DNA of 64,000 nt. It comes from Acanthacorydalis orientalis. Lineage: Eukaryota > Arthropoda > Insecta > Megaloptera > Corydalidae. Within the stretch, counting starts at the first letter, position 1. Each line of letters starts with the position of its first letter. The notes under the pieces were generated by a model. The model was not told where the DNA came from. It worked only from the letters and a program-made list of their open reading frames with translations, and searched no databases. A program made the position numbers and the translations under genes. Shown here piece after piece: positions 43,087-54,812 of this stretch. The DNA lies in the NCBI GenBank assembly GCA_034766995.1, contig CM068325.1, forward strand, positions 1,113,542-1,177,541. Reading direction: 5' to 3'.

Positions 43087-46000
43087 ACCCGAAAATGAAC
43101 ACCTTGTTAGAGTGGAATTGTAATGGTCTCACTACTCGCCTCGCGGAACTCCGAATGTTAATCTCTGACATCCATCCCGTGTGTGTCTGTCTTCAAGAGA
43201 CACGTCTTAGAGACACCTCCTCCGTCACAATCCGTGGCTATAGCCCTTTTCGAAAGGACTATGTCACGGATGATCGACCTCGCGGCGGAGTCGCAATATT
43301 AGTCAGGGATGACACTTTCTGTGAAGAGGTTCCGCTAAATACAACTTTCCAAGTTGTAGCTGTACGTTTGGCCCTACCACTCAGAGTCACAATTGTCAGT
43401 TTCTATATTCCTCCGGACGAGATCATCACTGCTGATCAACTCAGAATGATCTCACGTCAACTTCCGTCTCCCTTTGTCCTCGTCGGCGACTTGAACTGCC
43501 ACAATCCCTTGTGGGGTTCATTGACGACGAACCGAAGAGGTGTAGCCATCGAGGAATTCTGTGACTCAGAATCTGTTGTTATTCTGAATACGGGAAATAA
43601 CACACACTTCAGCGCTGCATCAGGCACATTCAGTGCCATCGACATCAGCTTGTGCAGCGCTACTATTTCCCCGTATCTTGAGTGGAACGTACATGAGGAT
43701 TTATGCGGTAGTGACCATTTTCCCATTATTGTGAATTTGCCTGTCCGGCAATCCCAGCAGGCGAGATGTCGCCGTTGGCGTCTCGCTAGGGCCGACTGGG
43801 AAGCATTCCAAAACGCCCTCAACTTCGATCAGACGCACGAAGCAGACGTGGACTCCGTGGTAGAGGCTCTGACCTCGTCAATCGTCGAAGCCGCAGAGTT
43901 ATCCATCCCAAAAACGTCAGGCCGGCTACGACGACCATCAGTCCCTTGGTGGTCTGAGGACTGTCGCATCGTAATCCGCGACAGACGCCGTGCCCTCCGT
44001 AGATTCAACACTTCTCCTACGGATGAGAATCTGATCGAGTTTAAGCGTAAACGTGCCGTCGCACGTAAAACAATAATGGAGGCCAAGAAGTCTTCTTGGC
44101 AAAGATACGTCTCCACTGTAACAAGTGCCACTCCGTCATCGGAGGTCTGGCAAAAAATAAGGAAAATTTCGGGTAAAAACTTCCCATCTCATACAACAGG
44201 CATTTTCGTAAACGGTGATCTCGAGGTATCCCCTCTGCATATAGCTGAAGAACTAGCCGCAACTTTCCAGGCAGTCGCCAGTTCTGACAGCTATGACCTC
44301 CGCTTCTTGAAGCGGAAAACAGAACTGGAACGTCGGACAGCCATCGACTTCTCTGGTGGCATAAACGAAAAGTACAATGTCCGATTCAGCTATGCAGAAT
44401 TGTTAAACTGTCTAAAAGAATGTAAAGATACCTCTCCTGGACCAGACACCGTTCCGTACGAAATGATCAGACGCCTGCCGTGCCTTTTTAAACAAAAAAT
44501 TTTAGACCTGTACAACAAGATTTGGACCGAGAATGTTTTTCCGGCCAAATGGCGAGAATCCATAGTCGTCCCGATTCCAAAACCAAACAAGGATCTTAGA
44601 CATGCGTCGAGTTATCGTCCCATCTCCTTAACTTGCTGTCTATGCAAGTTGCTCACCTTCTCTCTTGGACGACAGAGAACGGGTTCAGGTTTAGCACACA
44701 AAAGACCACGTGTGTGCATTTCCACAAGTTTCGCAGTCTTCAACCTGATCCGAATCTATTCCTTGGGGACACTCGACTTGTTTTCAAGGAAACAGCCCGT
44801 TTCCTAGGGTTAACGTTCGATCAAAAATTGACATGGAAACAGCATCTCGCCGATTTGAAGGTCAAATGCAAGAAGGTCTTAAATATTATCAAAGTGCTCT
44901 CCAACAATAAATGGGGAGCAGAACGCACTGTCCTTCTCACTCTGTACAGGTCATTAGTTAGATCGAAACTCGATTACGGGAGTATCGTCTATTCTTCTGC
45001 CCGGGATTCGTATATTTCCACGCTCGACAGCGTACATCACGCAGGGATCCGCCTGGCTACCGGTGCATTCCGCACCAGCCCGATCCCAAGCATCTGTGCT
45101 GAAGCTGGCGAACCGCCTCTCAGCGTCCGCCGCCGGCAGTTCATCTTGAGCTACGTTGCCGGTATGAGCGGTAAGTGCCAACATATAAGCCACAGTGCCG
45201 TCTTCGATTGTCCCCGAAGACGTTTGTACGAATCCCGAATACGACCGACCAAGTCTCTTTGCCTCAGAGCAAAAGATATCCTTTCCGAATTGAGACTTGT
45301 TATCCCGAGAGTTTCAAATTTTAAACATTCTTTGTTACCATCTCCGTGGCTAGTTCCTCAGACGAGTTACCGTGACGATCTGACACTTCTCCACAAGTCA
45401 GACACCTGTCCAGGGGTGTACCAGCAACGCTTCTTTGAATTATACTCTATGTATCCCGGATACAAGCACATCTTCACTGATGGGTCCCGATCTGGGGACG
45501 CAGTGGGATGTGCGTTTGTATGTGAGAATGAGATACACGAGTGGCGACTGTCGCCGATAGCGAGCGTATTTACAGCGGAGCTCTACGCCATCTCTCGAGC
45601 TCTGCTTTTCGTCGCTTCTTCTGCTCACTCGAGGTACCTCATCTGTTCTGATTCACAATCTGCACTTTCTGCCATCCGCAGAATGTATCCGATGGATAAT
45701 CTCGTTCAAGAGATACACAAGTGCTTGACTGGTATCGTCTCGTGCGGTAAATCTATCGTCTTTTGCTGGGTGCCCGGCCACGCTGGCGTGGCAGGCAACG
45801 AGAGAGCCGATGCAGCGGCCCGTCACGCGTCCAATCTTGCCCTCACGGACGTTCCAACTGTTCAAGTCAACGACTTTTCAAGCATTTCAAGCGTCATGTC
45901 GTCGACGCTTGGCAGCGGGACTGGGTGACGGTAACCGCTAACAAGTTACGAAGCCTCAAGGACTCGGTACGTGTCTGGAAGACGTCCGTCCGACCGAACC

Positions 46001-46272
46001 GAAGAGAACAAGTCGTTCTCACGAGGCTTCGCATAGGGCACACCAGACTAACTCACTCTTTTATCCTGAAAAAGGAGGGCCAGCCGATGTGTGACACGTG
46101 TGGCACCGCTCTGACGGTGTCACACCTTTTAACACGATGCGATCGTTATGCGAGGATTAGGAATAATCTGGGTTTGTCGGGGGACATCTCCATAATTTTA
46201 GGGGACGACAACGACGCCGCAGATCGCATTTTAACTTTCGTAAAGCAAACTGGACTTTTTAGCATGATTTAG
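43083..46272 (+). pseudogene. LINE ORF2: endonuclease, truncated RT, RNase H (broken)
   Basis: Residues 1-~225 form an apurinic-type endonuclease: LEWNCNGL, CLQETRL, LVGDLNCHNPLWGS and CGSDHFPI carry the expected Asn, Glu, Asp and His. The RT begins with DTSPGPDTVPYEMI and SSYRPISLTCCLCKLL at ~44,640, then jumps straight to a region normally after the catalytic core (LLSWTTENGFRFSTQKT). The YxDD box is gone and the frame shifts by one at the junction. RNase H is complete: TDGSRSG, TAELYAI, CSDSQSAL, WVPGHAGVAGNERAD (45,475-45,830). A second frameshift near 45,880 separates the C-terminal CDTCGTALTVSHLLTRC motif. The product cannot reverse transcribe; the N-terminal endonuclease could still be made. 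Confidence 0.85.
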
Positions 46273-46717
46273 TGTTCTTCCCAATCTTGATATATTTTAA
46301 CATGTTGTGTCGTCAAACATGTTAGGCCATTGGGCTTATTTTAAAGTGTTTTTTTACACAAAAAAAAAACCTGTGAATCCTAATATCAGATCACAGTATT
46401 TTAAATGTCTTACCGCCCTCAAGAGTTCATCTCTTTTATTATATTTATACGTATTGTCGAATCAAGATTAGGTATTTTTACAGTCCAGTTCATTCCATGT
46501 GTTTTGTTTTATCTTTATCTCTCATTGAGAGAAATATTGCTTTAATGAAATATTCTTAAGCGTTTGGCACACATACATTAGCGTTTCGAATTAAGGGGTG
46601 ATTCGAATGCAAGTGCGCAAACAGGGTGGGTTTTTAATTTATAATTTGTGTTCGGGCGCTAATGACCTCTGATTATTGGGGGTTAAGGGCGCATCGACAA
46701 CAATCAATCAATCAATC

Positions 46718-47592
46718 TTCCACACTGTATTGAGTCGACGGAGATGATGTTCTCACCCTAGTTAAATTCGTCAATATTTCCGTTCGATCAGCCATTTTCT
46801 CGTTTTTACTTGATTTATCAAAATTACAACACTCTTTAATTGTTAATTTAATGAAAACACCGTCAGGATTCTTTTTGTATATATATATATATATATATAA
46901 TTTCGTCACGCCGCACCGTATACAGTTTATCGTCTTAAACGCTTCTACACGCGTTCTTTATAAAAATGATGTCTCAGTTGTGTTCGTCTACACACTTATT
47001 ACTGAATGTTGTTTATCTTCATTGTTCGTCACACGCGTATTCTAAATATTATTTTAATCATTCGTCACTCACGGAGATCGTCTAACGCACTATTCCGTGC
47101 TACGCCGTTTGTGAATGCGTCTTCGCGTCGTCTTTTTTACGTCTCACTTGCACCTTTTAAACTTGTATCACTCGGCTTGTATTCTTAAATTGTTGCATTT
47201 TCGTATTGTTAAATTTTTGAATTGAATTCCAATTCTGATGACTTATGGGGTCGTCAATTTAAACAACTGAATAGATAAATGGATTTAAATTATATTTCAC
47301 ACGAAAACAATATAATTAATAGTATGCAAAAATGTTCATCGTCATAATCGTCTTCGTCATTCGTTTGACTCTCGAATTCCAAGTGATCGGATGACGCTGT
47401 TCTGCACTGTCACTTCCTTCTCCACTATCCACTGTGTTCTTCAACCCTATATATATATATATATATATATATAAATTCCTGATAAATTTTTGTATGCTTA
47501 TTTCTTAAAAAAATGTCTGTTTTTTTACCCGGGGGTTATTGACGGGGTGTTATGTGCGGAACAGTTTTGTTCAGGGGGTAGTTGTCCTCTTA

Positions 47593-47594
<2 letters not shown>
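46718..47594. other. Intergenic, AT-rich
   Basis: No gene recognised. Short (TA)n tracts lie at 46,876-46,899 and 47,449-47,473. Confidence 0.5.
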
Positions 47595-47644
<50 letters not shown>

Positions 47645-47645
47645 A
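47595..47645. repeat. (TA)n microsatellite adjoining mariner copy 1
   Basis: About 45 bp of TA followed by GTATATGTATA. It supplies the TA insertion site of the mariner. Confidence 0.95.
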
Positions 47646-48936
47646 CGAGGGTGGTCCCAGAAGTACCCGACCTGACCTAGAGATGGCGCTATTTGTTTGA
47701 AAAATATCGCTGCATTAGAAAGTACACAATCTATGAAGCATATGTTTCAAGTTTGAGGACGCCACGTTGTTTAGTATTTGTTTGGCAGCCATCAATAGTG
47801 AACGTTTTCAGTGAATTTGTGAAAATGGAGAAAATCGGTCATCGTTACGTGATACAATACTTTTATTTGAAAGACCTCAGCCCGACCAATATAAAAGCTG
47901 AATTGGATCTATTCTGGGTGAGTCTGCTCCTTCGTTTACAACAGTGAAATATTGGGTAGCAGAGTTTAAACGAGGCCGTACGAGCTGCCGAGACGAGCAT
48001 CGCAGTGGTCGACCAAATGAGATGACGACTCCAGAAATTGTGAAGGAAATCCACAAAGCGGTACTGGATGATCGTCGACTGAAAGTGCGCGAGCTAGCAG
48101 ACATAGTAGGCATTTCAAAAAGTGCGGTACGTCGCGTATTATCTGAAAATTTGGACATGAGAAAGCTGTGTGCAAGATGGGTGCCGCGTTTGCTCCCACT
48201 CGAGCAAAAACCGTATCGTGAAGATGTTTCAATTGAGTGTTTAGCGAAGTTTCACAGCAACAAAGCGGAATTTTTGCGCCGTTTCATGACCATGGATGAA
48301 ACATGGGTCTATCACTTCACACCCGAGACAAAAGTACAATCAAAACAATGGACTGAAAAGGGAGAACCGGCTCCAAAGAAGGCGAAGACCGTTTCATCTG
48401 CAGGCAAGGTCATGACGTCGGTTTTTTGGGATGCGCGTGGAATAATGTTCATTGACTATCTTGAAAAAGAAAAAACTATCAACGGCGAGTATTATGTGAA
48501 CTTATTGCAACGTTTGAGCGAAGAAATCAAGCAAAAACGGCCGCATTTGGCTAAGAAGAAAGTGTTGTTTCATCAAGACAATGCACCAGCTCACAAATCC
48601 GTTATTGCAATGGCCAAAATTAATGAATTAAAGTTTGAATTGCTACCTCATGCACCCTATCCGCCAGATTTAGCCCCCTCGGATTATTTTCTGTTCCTAA
48701 ACTTGAAAAAATGGCTCAGTGGTCAAAGATTTCCCAACGATGAAGAAGCGATGTCGGCAGTTAATGGGTATTTTGAGGAGCAAGACAGTTCTTATTATAA
48801 AAAGAGTATCGAACTTATTGAACATCGCTGGGAAAAGTGTATAGAGTTGAAAGGAGATTATGTTGAAAAATAAATATTTTTTTCCAAAATTTTTTTGTTT
48901 TCTTTGTTGGGTCGGATACTTTTGTAACCACCCTCG
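47646..48936 (+). mobile_element. mariner element, copy 1 (1,291 bp)
   Basis: Bounded by TA on both sides. The left end is CGAGGGTGGTCCCAGAAGTA and the right end, reversed, is CGAGGGTGGTTACAAAAGTA, so the right terminal repeat carries substitutions. It encodes an irritans-type transposase (next entry). Confidence 0.95.
47825..48873 (+). pseudogene. mariner transposase, copy 1 (one frameshift)
   Basis: Start at MEKIGHRYVIQYFYLK. An N-terminal pair of helix-turn-helix motifs (to ~residue 110, including DIVGISKSAVRRVL) would bind the terminal repeats. The catalytic triad is D,D34D: MDETWVYH, FHQDNAPAHKS and LAPSDYFLF, with exactly 34 residues between the second and third Asp. WVPRLL (the linker motif) and the ELKGDYVEK end are present. 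A 1-base deletion near 47,908, by comparison with copies 2 and 3, shifts the frame after ~residue 28. The downstream frame from 47,944 (starting at the valine/methionine before KYWVAEF) is open to the stop, so all catalytic residues remain. Confidence 0.92.
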
Positions 48937-48939
48937 TAT

Positions 48940-51640
48940 ATATATATATATAAATTTCTGATAAAATTTTGCAAGCATATTTCTAAAAAAAATGTTCCAG
49001 TGATCGAAATAAGAGACGGACTCTGATCGAGCGAAGAGGTTCCATCACTCCAGCCAACATCGAAGATTAATTAAAATGTAGTCTAGTTTATACGAAGTTT
49101 CATCGGACACTTTGTTGGCGCGCCGATCGTATCTAGTTACATGGACGACGAGGCGAATGGAGTCTGCAAGCACGAATAAATTCATTATACGTTCGAGTCC
49201 ACGGGAACCTGTCGAAAAATCTGATGAAAATTGCCTGCGGTCCAGTTTACTTTCGTTCGGGTTTCTCTTGAGCATTCATCGGTTGATTTTGTAACTCGCG
49301 CCAGTTTCATTCGAGTCGGTCTCGTCACGCGCCACCGTGCGACGTGACTCTGCCAGTTCTCTCCGTCGTGTCTTCAATTCGCCGAATCGAGTAGGTGAAT
49401 GGGAGCGCGAGGGAGAGAACGAGTCGTCAACACACCACCGTTCTTGCACTCGACGAGACGTCTTAAACAGCCACGAATCGATTGTCGAGGAGTGGTCGTT
49501 CGACGACTGTCGACCACGTATCCATCGAGTGGATAGCAGTGTCAGAGCGAAGAACCGTGACCGGTAATGGAAAGGACGGCACCGCGTGAGAAGAGAGATG
49601 AAGAAGCAGCTACAGAAATCCGGTCCTGCGGTACACACACACATGTATGTATGTATGTATATATATATATATATACATTGTTGAATATTTATTTGGTTGA
49701 AACAAATAAAACAACAGAGTTTAATTCGCTTCAAAATAAAAATGAGTTTATTGATAAAAGAAATGTAGGCAAGTTGTGAGTGATTTGCTCGACAGCTCTC
49801 TAGTATGTTCGACTAGCGACTTCAATATTTTTGGAGGTAGAGACGCTTTTATAGCGCGTCCCTGCAAAAACTATTACTACGTTTATTTCTTGGCCTTTGG
49901 AAAGGGAGCACAAAAGGTTTTATAACAATATTGTGTACGTGCCGACAAACAGTTCGGCACGGCTTATTTTTAATTTATTTTGAATTAAGGGAAAAACCCG
50001 AAATAGCCATTAGTCTGACCGGCTTATTTTTAATTAAGGGAAAAACCCGAAATAACTATTAGCAGTTCATTTGCGCAGCAGAGAACTTTATTATCCCATT
50101 GCGGTACAGGACAGGTATGCGCGCCCTTATACCTGACTTGAACGGTACCGCAATTTACTTTTATACTATCATTCAAATTACACTGCGTTATTTTGCTAAA
50201 ATTCAACATATATATATTGGAAAATTTGTTAAACCCCGACTTAACGTGATTTAACTGGTTGTTTTGTTTATATAAAAAAGTCTTGATGTATTTACTGCTC
50301 TTTTATTACTGAGTAAAAAACACCAATAATTCAAATATAATTGCTGTATTTATTTAAATGCGGAAATAATGCAGTTACAATATGATTATAATTATCGAAA
50401 GAATACAAGTTGACAATTAAACTAAGTGATACAAATGTGCTTTGTTTTTATACAACTCGACCGGTTCGTTCGAGCTGTTCGATGCGACTGTCGACCGAGA
50501 ATATTTTTTATCGTTCCTACAATGTACTTCAGTATACTGAATTAAGTTTAACAATCAATGTTCAAATCACCGAAATATTTTCAATAATGAAAGTAACGAA
50601 AACATACAAACTGGTTTAGAAAATCGACAATTAAACATTTCAATACACAACATGACAATTAAAAATATTATACATAAAATATATAACACTGTTTTTACAT
50701 TGTCGGGTTTGACGGTATATTAACTAAAATAAAACGATCGAACGAAATATTTATTGTATTCAAGATTGAATCAATATCGTCTCTACCCTTTGCTACGGAA
50801 CATATATAATACCTTCTGCCACATGATAGACTGCAAAGCGACAAAACTTCGTGACAGATCGAGGAAAATGCCATACATTCGGCCACTATAGTTGACACGC
50901 TTGCCTGTACGTTCGCCCAGAGAAATCCTCTTCCATGGAACATTGCCACGAAGCCCTGGTGACTGAACGTCGTTGATCGTGGTCGCCTGTCCAGTCAGCG
51001 TCGCCGTACGCCACAAGTTTCATTCTTCGCGCGTTGAGTACTCGTACTCTTATTGTCTAGTGTACCATTCAAGCAAAGAAGCACTGTTTTTGCGGCTGTC
51101 CAGTGTCCTTGTGTGAATATCTAAATTCTTGTACGTATCACGTTACGGTTTACGCGAAAAAAATTTTCTTCACTACAAAAAATTCGCATTCCATCTGCAT
51201 TTAACCATACGAAAAGTATTTCAGTGAAACTGTATTTCAAATATTCAAAAGTTTTCGGTTTTATCATTTCTATAAAGAAACAAAGGTGACATTTATTTAC
51301 TACTTTCTCTGAGAGAATATTTCACTGAATAGTCAGCGTACGTTGCCACTTCTACACCGCGTTGGGTTTGCAGATATGTCGAAGATCTACCGAACCTAAT
51401 CTAATACAAATACAAAAAGCTGAACCCATTCTAGGTAAATCTGTAGTCCAAATCGTACACTCGCCGGTAAAATCTGAAGGGGATGTTATTTTCCAAAATA
51501 TGTGGAGGGGAGGGGTAATCAAATCCCCAAAGTTTTGCTTGTTCCGTTAGGAGTCTCTTATTACTTCCGCTCTGATCTCCGGCAATTGCATGTCCCGAAT
51601 GTCCTTTTTCGACATATCACGTCCAATATATGATGATGGA
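48940..51640. other. Intergenic region, no gene recognised
   Basis: A CpG-containing stretch at 49,020-49,620, (TA)n at 49,655-49,676, a 45-bp direct duplication (AAGGGAAAAACCCGAAATA at ~49,986 and ~50,037), and a 60-80 codon minus frame at 50,700-51,016 (GLRGNVPWKRISLGERTGKR) that I cannot assign. Confidence 0.4.
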
Positions 51641-51809
51641 TTCTATCTTATTCTATCTTGAATCGACTGTTTTCCCGAGATGACTCGAGTCTGGTTTCTC
51701 TGCTTTGTCCAAATTTCTTTCCAGCGCCATGTTGTGAGGACTTCTTCCATTGCAGTGAGCCATATCAATTTTGCGTTCGTGTGACTCGACCGAGATTGCA
51801 ATCTGTTTT

Positions 51810-52390
51810 TTCCATGTCTTGGGAGTGTTTTCCTCCGTATCCGTTCAGCTCTTATGAGTTTGGCGATATTTTTTCCGTGTCCGGGAGGTGTCTTCCTCGT
51901 TATCTGGCTTCCAATCTTATAAGATGGGAAATATCTTTTTCATGACCGGGAGATATTTTCCTCCGTATCATTTCACTTCTTATGAGATATGGGCAAGATT
52001 CAACGTAGTCGGCGATTTCCTGATCTACACATACGCTTGACGACCAGGAATCCAAGTCTTTTCGTCGAGTGGGGAATCATAGGCTGCTCGACGGCGATCT
52101 AGGATGTTCTAGTGTCTCTCTGGTCCGTTCACTGTCCTGAGTCATTACTATTCGATATCTTTTTTCCATATCCCCGGGAGGTGATTCCCTCCGTATCCGT
52201 TTCTCTCTTATGAGATGGCGTTTTTTTCCATGTCCAGGAGGTGCATTCCTCCGTATCATATGCCCTCTTATGAGATGGGCGATATTTTTTCCATGTCAGA
52301 GAGGTGTCTTCCTCCGTATCCCGTCTGCTATTATGAAACTGCCGATATTTTCTCCCTCTTCGGGAGTTGTCTTCCTCTGTATTCGACGAT
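51810..52390 (+). repeat. ~65-bp tandem repeat in two blocks
   Basis: Units with TTTTTCCATGTC, GGGAGGTG and TTCCTCCGTATC, then CTCTTATGAGATGG, recur about every 62-70 bp. There are three units at 51,810-51,998 and four at 52,145-52,385. The units are diverged. Confidence 0.7.
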
Positions 52391-52574
52391 TTAAATTAAA
52401 CTGGCAGTGATTTAAATTCAAATTACACTTAAGGGAGCTCCAAATATATAATGAATACGTTCAATAAGAGCAGATTTAAATTTAAATATTATTTTAGAGT
52501 TCCATGATTCATTAGTAATAAATACAAATCTGTCAAGAATATTCATATAATAGATGATTTTTGGTTGAGTGGCC

Positions 52575-53370
52575 GATATTTTATCGCTTTCGGATCCAGA
52601 TGATTCCATCGTGGATGCGGAAAGCGATGGATCTGATTTATGGCTCTCAGAGGAGCCTTCTCTTTTTTATCTGGCTCGCTTCCGTTCAGATTGGGGATAG
52701 GATGTACAGTTTTGGGAGTCTTTGGAACTGACTCCCTCGGTTTTTCAAACTTTTCCTTCTGGACTTTTTATTATTGTTGCTTTGACGACGGACGGTTTCT
52801 CGAAAGACACGGTAAAGGGCACTGCAGATGGGGCTTAAGCGTGCGCTGGAGTCGCAGCAGTCTGCGTATTCATGTCCGGTGTCTGCGTTGAAGTTCTCGC
52901 TGTTGGACGTTGTTTCGATACAACGTGAGCAAAAGATGTCTGAAGCGCGACTGGAGTTATTTGAATAGTTTCCTAGCTTCGCCGTTCGAGTTCCTTTGAA
53001 CGGTTTTAATCCCTTGAATCGCACGTTCCTCCTTATACTTTGGGCAGTGGCGCCCGCCTCAATTCACACAGGTCATTGGTTCCTTACAGATGGAACCCAA
53101 GTGAACTGGTTTGCTACAAACGCAAATCGATGTCTTTGCGGTGCGTCGGTCATAAATATGATCGAATTTCTGACAGTGGAAATATTGTTTCAATGAAATA
53201 ATCTTAAGCGTTTGGCACACATACATTAGCGTTTCGAACTGAGGGGTGATTAGAATGCAAGTCCGCAAACGGGGTGTGTTCTTAATTTATAGTTTGTGTT
53301 CAGGTGCTAATGACCTTAGTTGTCGATGCCGCCCTAAATCTCCAATAACTCACCACGGGCCGGTCTCCGA
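52575..53370 (+). mobile_element. LINE copy with inverted 5' part (twin-priming structure)
   Basis: 52,575-53,185 is the reverse complement of ORF1 positions ~42,404-43,030 (minus-strand ESSGSESDK; YFHCQKFDHIYDRRTAKTSI). From ~53,180 the sequence is the element's 3' UTR in plus orientation (TTAAGCGTTTGGCACACATA, matching 46,556). The junction shares GAAATATTG/GGAAACAT-like microhomology. ORF2 and most of the 3' region are missing. Small indels disrupt ORF1. Confidence 0.82.
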
Positions 53371-54412
53371 CAGATTATCATTTTTTTTAAACATCCGAGT
53401 AATTTTCTACGAGAGGTTTTCAAAAATCAAACATCAAACATCGGCTCAAAGCACTTTTGATGAATCCGTTAATTCCAGAACTCTGGTATTATATCTTGTG
53501 GCAACAAGCACACTTGTTTCCCGTTGGGAGAAATGTGTGCAGGTCAGTGGTGTTCACGTTTTATAGTAAATATATTTTTTAACTGATATCCGCGTCTTTA
53601 TACCCGATACGTAAAAATCGCAATTATTTTTGCACCAACCTTATAACTATGTTTACATGTTATGCCATAAAATGATATACATACAAATAGTTTTTTTTAC
53701 TTGCGACTCTGAAACATCATTCTGTTTATAGTTGTATCACAACGGCATAGAAGGCGTCGTCCATCACGTTGATCACCGAAATAAATTCTTTACTTTATTG
53801 ATTAGGTAACTTGTTTAGGTAACAGACATTTTGGACAGATACAAATTGAAAGAAAATATATTTAAGAATTGAATATTTTTTTATTAATGTTCCAATAATA
53901 CAGATAGACAGGACAATAACAATGTTTATATATGGATAAAAAACAAGTATTTACATATACAAAAAATATTGAAAATTCAATTAAATCACTGTTAATAATT
54001 TGCAGACTGTATTCTGTACTTTACTTACAGTTCATTAAAATAAGTCTTCATTTGTTGCATAGCTCACTGTAAGACAAGTATGAGGACAATTCTTCCCTCT
54101 TGTAATCTTGTCATGCGACATACAGTACAAGTGAAATTAATTGGTAGCGAAGTGTAAAAATAACTCGTTAAGATAGAATTAAGAAACAGTGTGCTGAAAG
54201 AATAGTTTTATAATTGCGAATGATTAAAATTGAAAAATTACATTGGAAAAACATGTTCAACACGCCAAAAGCTGAATTTACTAATATCCTCAATAAAAAA
54301 AAAAATAGATTAAGGAAAAATCTCTACACACGAGACCGATATTACAGAAATAAGTCTGTTGGATTCAATCAGTAAATAATATCAATTTCTACTAAACCAA
54401 CAGATTTATATT
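53371..54412. other. AT-rich intergenic, nothing recognised
   Basis: No gene, repeat or RNA signal that I can support. Confidence 0.5.
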
Positions 54413-54420
54413 TATATATA

Positions 54421-54479
<59 letters not shown>
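54413..54479. repeat. (TA)n microsatellite
   Basis: About 65 bp of TA repeats. Confidence 0.95.
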
Positions 54480-54482
<3 letters not shown>

Positions 54483-54812
54483 CAAACAATCGCCTCATTA
54501 TGTTGTCTACAACAAAAATTATATTAAATCGATGAAAAGAACATCGAAACAAAATTTTGCTATAACAAACATTAATGTTATATGTACAGCCATTCGGTTT
54601 GAATTTTGTTAAATTCAATTAAACATATTTTTCTGTCGAACAATGCACGTGAATAAAATAAATACTTTTTAATTATTTATCATCACCGTCAGTGTATCTC
54701 TGTGAGTGTCGATATATATGAATATTTTCGATTTTCAAGAATTGGCCACAAACACTTGCTCCTATTTATATAATGTTATGATTATTAGAGTTCAGAGAAC
54801 AGAAAATATAAT

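Larger units (their letters stand above)
41273..46717 (+). mobile_element. I-like non-LTR retrotransposon (LINE), internally deleted
   Basis: 5' UTR 41,273-41,838, ORF1, ORF2 (overlapping by ATGA), 3' UTR, and a tail of four TCAA/CAAT repeats (46,700-46,717) instead of poly(A). The domain set (zinc-knuckle ORF1; endonuclease, RT, RNase H and a C-terminal Cys/His motif in ORF2) places it with the I-group. The 5' end is set where homology to the 81-bp repeat breaks. I find no convincing target-site duplication. The RT-core deletion and a later frameshift make it non-autonomous. Confidence 0.85.

Noticed and set aside
41255..46730. Target-site duplication for the LINE (ACACTG on both sides)
   Set aside because: Only six bases, offset from the element ends and not better than chance.
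50695..51016. Minus-strand 77-84 codon frames (GLRGNVPWKRISLGERTGKR)
   Set aside because: Overlapping, short, no recognisable family and no splice support. Noted only in the intergenic entry.
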